Assembly (NCBI GenBank): GCA_963577065.1
Contig: CAUYXJ010000001.1
Location: 27,894-91,893, forward strand
Source: CAUYXJ01 sp963577065
Lineage (GTDB): Bacteria; Chloroflexota; Dehalococcoidia; Tepidiformales; Tepidiformaceae
DNA: 64,000 bases
Direction of reading: 5' to 3'
Of the stretch, positions 61,194-64,000 are shown one piece after another. Positions within the stretch are counted from its first letter, which is position 1, and the number at the start of each line of letters is the position of its first letter. The position numbers and the translations under genes were made by a program. The notes under the pieces are model-generated. The model did not search any database, was not told the DNA's origin, and saw only the letters and a program-made list of their open reading frames with translations.

Positions 61194-62287
61194 CGCCCGC
61201 TGCTCACGTTGCTCATCATCTCCACGAAGCGGTCGAACATCCCCATGCTGTCGAGCGGCCCGGGACTCGCTTCGGAATGATACTGAATCGCCATCACGGG
61301 TTCGTCGCGCATGACGATCCCTTCGACGGTGCCGTCGTTCAGGTTCACGTGGCTCACTTCGGCCGACTCCGTCAGGCCTTCGGGTGCTACGGCGTAGCCG
61401 TGGTTCTGCGCGGTGATTGTGACCGCGCCGCTGCGCTCGTCCCGTACTGGGTGATTGCCGCCGCGGTGGCCGAAGGGCAGCTTGAAGGTCCCTGCTCCCA
61501 AGGCCCGCGCGATGACCTGGTGCCCCAAGCAGATGCCGAAGAGCGGTACCGCGCCGATGAGCTGGCGGGCCTCCGCCACCTGCTGCGTCTGCACCTGCGG
61601 ATCGCCGGGCCCTGGCGACCAGACCACACCGTCGGGTCGGAGCGCGAGCACGGCGGCGGCGGCCACATCAACGGGCAGGACGGAGATTGCGCACCCCCGG
61701 ACTGCCAGCGACCGCATGATGTTGCGCTTGACGCCGCCGTCGATGAGCGCAACGCGGAACTTTGGGGTGGCGGCTGCCTCGTGCGCCCACTCGTAGGGCG
61801 CGGCCGTGGTCACCTGCGCGGCCCAGTCGACGTTGTCGTAGCTGGGCAGGGCACGTACGCGCTGGAGGGCTTCGTCGCCGTCCTCTTCCGTCGTGATCGT
61901 TCCGAGCATCACGCCTTCGCGCCGGATGCGACGGGTGATCGCGCGCGTGTCCACGCCATCGATCGCGACGATCCCGCGCTCCGCGAGGAAGCCGCCGAGG
62001 TCGCCTGCAGAGCGGAGATGGCTCGCGTAGGGCGCGACCTCGCGCACGATCAGTCCCCGCGGCTGGATCCGGTCCGACTCCTCGACAGCGGCGTCGACAC
62101 CGTAGTTCCCGATCATCGGATAGGTCAGCACCAAGAGCTGGCCCGCGTACGAGGGGTCTGTGAGCATCTCCTGGTAGCCCGTCATCGAGGTGTTGAACAC
62201 GACCTCGCCATCGGCGCGGCCCGGGGCCCCGACCGAGCGCCCCTCGAAGACGCTTCCGTCCGCTAGCACGAGCCGTGCGCTAGGCAC
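61190..62287 (-). CDS. carA: Carbamoyl-phosphate synthase small (glutaminase) subunit
   Basis: Glutamine amidotransferase feeding ammonia to CarB. The 365-aa product has the N-terminal CPSase domain (FEGRSVGAPGRADGEVVFNT-SMTGYQEMLTDPSY) and the class I GATase domain with nucleophile Cys in FGICLGHQVIARALGAGTF and the His/Glu pair in IQYHSEASPGP. GTG 62287 overlaps the pyrC stop by 8 nt. Its own stop overlaps the GNAT start. Confidence 0.96.
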   Translation of the reverse strand: MPSARLVLADGSVFEGRSVGAPGRADGEVVFNTSMTGYQEMLTDPSYAGQLLVLTYPMIGNYGVDAAVEESDRIQPRGLIVREVAPYASHLRSAGDLGGFLAERGIVAIDGVDTRAITRRIRREGVMLGTITTEEDGDEALQRVRALPSYDNVDWAAQVTTAAPYEWAHEAAATPKFRVALIDGGVKRNIMRSLAVRGCAISVLPVDVAAAAVLALRPDGVVWSPGPGDPQVQTQQVAEARQLIGAVPLFGICLGHQVIARALGAGTFKLPFGHRGGNHPVRDERSGAVTITAQNHGYAVAPEGLTESAEVSHVNLNDGTVEGIVMRDEPVMAIQYHSEASPGPLDSMGMFDRFVEMMSNVSSGR

Positions 62288-63602
62288 CCACGGCCTCCGT
62301 CGCGTGGCGCAGCTCGCCCGCGACCACGATGGCCCGTACCCGACCAGTGAGCTCCGTGCCTTCGAGCGGGGTGTTCCGTCCTTTGGAGGCGAAGTGGGCG
62401 GGGTCGACCGTCCACGTCTCAAGCGGGTCAAACACCGTGATGTCGCTCGCCACGTCGATCGCGAGCGTTCCGATCCCGGGCAACCGGTCAGCGAGTGCGA
62501 ACGCTCGCGAGGGACCTTCCGTGAGGGCACGGATGGCGGCGGCCAGTTCGAGCTCGCCGCGGGCCACGAGCGTGAGCACGCTGGCGAGCGCCGTCTCGGC
62601 GCAGCTGATGCCAAACGGAGCGGCATCGAACTCCTGCAGCTTCTCCGCGGGGGCGTGGGGCGCGTGGTCGGTGGCGATCGCATCGATGGTTCCATCGTTC
62701 ACACCGGCGAGGAGCGCGCGGCGGTCCGCTTCAGTGCGCAGCGGGGGGTTGATCTTCGCGTTCGTGTCGTAGGCGGGCCCTTCGCTGTTCCCCGCCACCG
62801 CGCGGTCCGTAAGGAACAGGTGGCTCGGCGTCACCTCGCAGGTCACCGGCAGCCCCCGCTCCTTCGCCCGCTTGACGAGATCGAGCCCGCCCGCTGTCGT
62901 CAGATGCATCACGTGGAGTCGTGAGCCGGTGAGTTCGCAGAGGGCAAGGTTGCGGGCGATGGCCGCGTCCTCGGCCGCGGCGGGCTGCCCTCGCAGCCCC
63001 AGGCGCTCGCTCACGGCGCCCTCGTGCATGACCCCCGCCCTGCTCAGGGCGGGGTCGTCGCAGTGCTCGGCCAGGGCCAGGCCGAGCGCGCCCGCGAGGG
63101 TGAGCGCGCTGCGCATCAGGCCTCCGTCGGCGATCGGGCTGCCGTCGTCGCTGATCGCGACGCACCCGGCGGTGGCGAGCTCGCCGATCTCCGCCAGCCG
63201 CTTGCCCGCGCGCCCCGCGGTCGTGCATCCCACGGGCAGGACGCGTACGCGCGCATCGCGCGAGACGCGTTCGAGCAGGGACTCCACGGCGGGCGCGCTG
63301 TCGGGAGGCGGTTCGGTGTTGGGCATCGCGCACACGGTCGTGAAGCCGCCGCGCAGGGCCGCTTCGGTCTCGGTGGCGATCGTGCCCTTCTGCTCGAAAC
63401 CGGGCTCGCGGAGGTGCGCATGGAGGTCAACGAGCCCGGGCACGACCACGCAACTGGTAGCGTCGACGACCGCCGCTGAGTCTGCGCTCAGCCCCTCGCC
63501 GATTTCGCGCACGGCGCCATCGGCGACGAGGAGATCAGCCTGGGCGTCGAGCCCCGTCGAGGGGTCGATCACCCGACCGCCGCGAATCAGAAGCGTGGTC
63601 AT
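62280..63602 (-). CDS. pyrC: Dihydroorotase
   Basis: Cyclises N-carbamoyl-aspartate to dihydroorotate. The 440-aa product is the class I (long) type: VVVPGLVDLHAHLREPGFEQ with the zinc HxH, TIATETEAALRGGFTTVCAM, PNTEPPPDS, LALAEHCDDPALS, LHVMHLTTAGGLDLVKRAKE, TCEVTPSHLFLTD, and DAIATDHAPHAPAEK with FGISCAETAL. ATG 63602 overlaps the pyrB stop (ATGA). Confidence 0.97.
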   Translation of the reverse strand: MTTLLIRGGRVIDPSTGLDAQADLLVADGAVREIGEGLSADSAAVVDATSCVVVPGLVDLHAHLREPGFEQKGTIATETEAALRGGFTTVCAMPNTEPPPDSAPAVESLLERVSRDARVRVLPVGCTTAGRAGKRLAEIGELATAGCVAISDDGSPIADGGLMRSALTLAGALGLALAEHCDDPALSRAGVMHEGAVSERLGLRGQPAAAEDAAIARNLALCELTGSRLHVMHLTTAGGLDLVKRAKERGLPVTCEVTPSHLFLTDRAVAGNSEGPAYDTNAKINPPLRTEADRRALLAGVNDGTIDAIATDHAPHAPAEKLQEFDAAPFGISCAETALASVLTLVARGELELAAAIRALTEGPSRAFALADRLPGIGTLAIDVASDITVFDPLETWTVDPAHFASKGRNTPLEGTELTGRVRAIVVAGELRHATEAVGA

Positions 63603-64000
63603 CGCGGCCTCGCCGTGGCCAGGAGATAGAGAATCGCCATTCTTACGGCGACGCCGTTTGCGACCTGCTCCTCCACCACCGAACGGAGGCCACGCACGAC
63701 ATCCGGCGCGACCTCGATGCCCTCGTTCATCGGGCCCGGGTGCATCACGAGCACCCCGGGCTGGGCCGTCGCGAGCCGCTCCTCCGTGACTTGGTAGCGC
63801 TGGACGTACTCGCGCAGCGACGGCAGGAAGCCCTGCTCCTGCCGCTCGCGCTGAATGCGGAGGGCCATCACCACGTCCGCGTCCGCGATGGCGCCGTCCA
63901 AGTCCGTGCTGGTTTCGCACGGCTCGCTCTCCAAGGCGTCCGAGAAACTGCGCGGCAGAAGCGTGGCCGGGCCGCAGAGGACGACCCGCGCCCCGGCGGC
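63599..64000 (-). CDS. pyrB: Aspartate carbamoyltransferase, C-terminal part (cut by window edge)
   Basis: First committed step of pyrimidine synthesis. The last 133 residues are present, open to the window edge: RVVLCGPATLLPRSF, ADVVMALRIQRERQEQGFLP, LMHPGPMNEGIE-type VMHPGPMNEGIEVAPDVVRG, and QVANGVAVRMAILYLL, the PGPxNRGxE-like and QVxNGVxVRMA motifs of PyrB. It overlaps pyrC by ATGA, giving the order pyrB-pyrC-carA-GNAT-membrane protein-carB-pyrK. Confidence 0.96.
   Translation of the reverse strand, partial: AAGARVVLCGPATLLPRSFSDALESEPCETSTDLDGAIADADVVMALRIQRERQEQGFLPSLREYVQRYQVTEERLATAQPGVLVMHPGPMNEGIEVAPDVVRGLRSVVEEQVANGVAVRMAILYLLATARPR

Overview
The window is a GC-rich (roughly two-thirds G+C by eye), densely coded bacterial chromosome segment. 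The best guess is a Chloroflexota bacterium of the Dehalococcoidia/SAR202/Tepidiforma type. The basis is the gene mix and not a phylogeny: RNase Y, a LigD with phosphoesterase-ligase-polymerase order next to Ku, a menFDHBCE menaquinone operon, fused CaiB/BaiF CoA-transferases, DUF3179, FmdB zinc ribbons, a pyrBC-carAB-pyrK cluster and a Gram-positive-type SOS-like box before recA. An actinobacterium is the main alternative. No plasmid, prophage, CRISPR array or rRNA is visible; the only mobile DNA seen is a decayed IS481-like fragment.

Layout. 1-4.7 kb: lysS (cut by the window edge), greA, a membrane-anchored GH18-like protein, then rsmD-coaD and a coiled-coil gene. 4.7-9.1 kb: small redox, thioesterase and VOC genes, an FmdB protein with a Met-rich repeat tail, tRNA-Arg(CCG), a PH-domain gene truncated against an IS remnant, and a LmbE deacetylase. 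9.3-16.9 kb: a candidate structured RNA followed by a tightly coupled menaquinone operon, menF-D-H-B-C-E. 17-24.7 kb: PilZ and GGDEF-EAL (c-di-GMP) proteins, an MFS carrier, a VOC gene with a pentanucleotide repeat upstream, and a cytochrome P450. 25-31 kb: VOC, a VIT/vWA surface protein with a second anchored protein, GNAT, a nitrilase and a Nudix gene. 31-35 kb: a double CaiB CoA-transferase and an enoyl-CoA hydratase. 35.1-37.5 kb: two adjacent soluble HtrA-like proteases, the second fused to a PDZ domain, a receiver-like domain and a LuxR helix-turn-helix. 37.6-40.7 kb: a KamA radical-SAM aminomutase, a palindromic operator cluster in a gene-free stretch, and a DUF3179 protein. 40.8-44.9 kb: Ku and LigD (non-homologous end joining). 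45-50.7 kb: rhodanese, acetyl-CoA synthetase, a cheB fragment with cheR, and cheX. 50.8-55.7 kb: fabZ-PHP-rny and recX-recA. 55.7-64 kb: DUF167, then the pyrimidine cluster pyrK-carB-(membrane protein)-GNAT-carA-pyrC-pyrB, all on the minus strand.

How the genes work together. The menaquinone operon makes the quinone precursor. The pyr cluster takes bicarbonate and glutamine to carbamoyl phosphate and on to dihydroorotate, with PyrK as partner of an off-window PyrD. RecA/RecX and Ku/LigD cover homologous and end-joining repair. Acetyl-CoA synthetase, CoA-transferase, enoyl-CoA hydratase, P450 and nitrilase suggest an aerobic heterotroph using organic acids and complex organics.

Most unusual items: (1) the protease-PDZ-pseudoreceiver-LuxR fusion beside a second protease; (2) the structured RNA before menF; (3) the ATACCATCCGG operator cluster; (4) at least four genes, and probably five, each interrupted by what looks like one missing base next to G/C-rich sequence. 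This last pattern is either systematic sequence error or real gene decay and affects how several genes should be read.
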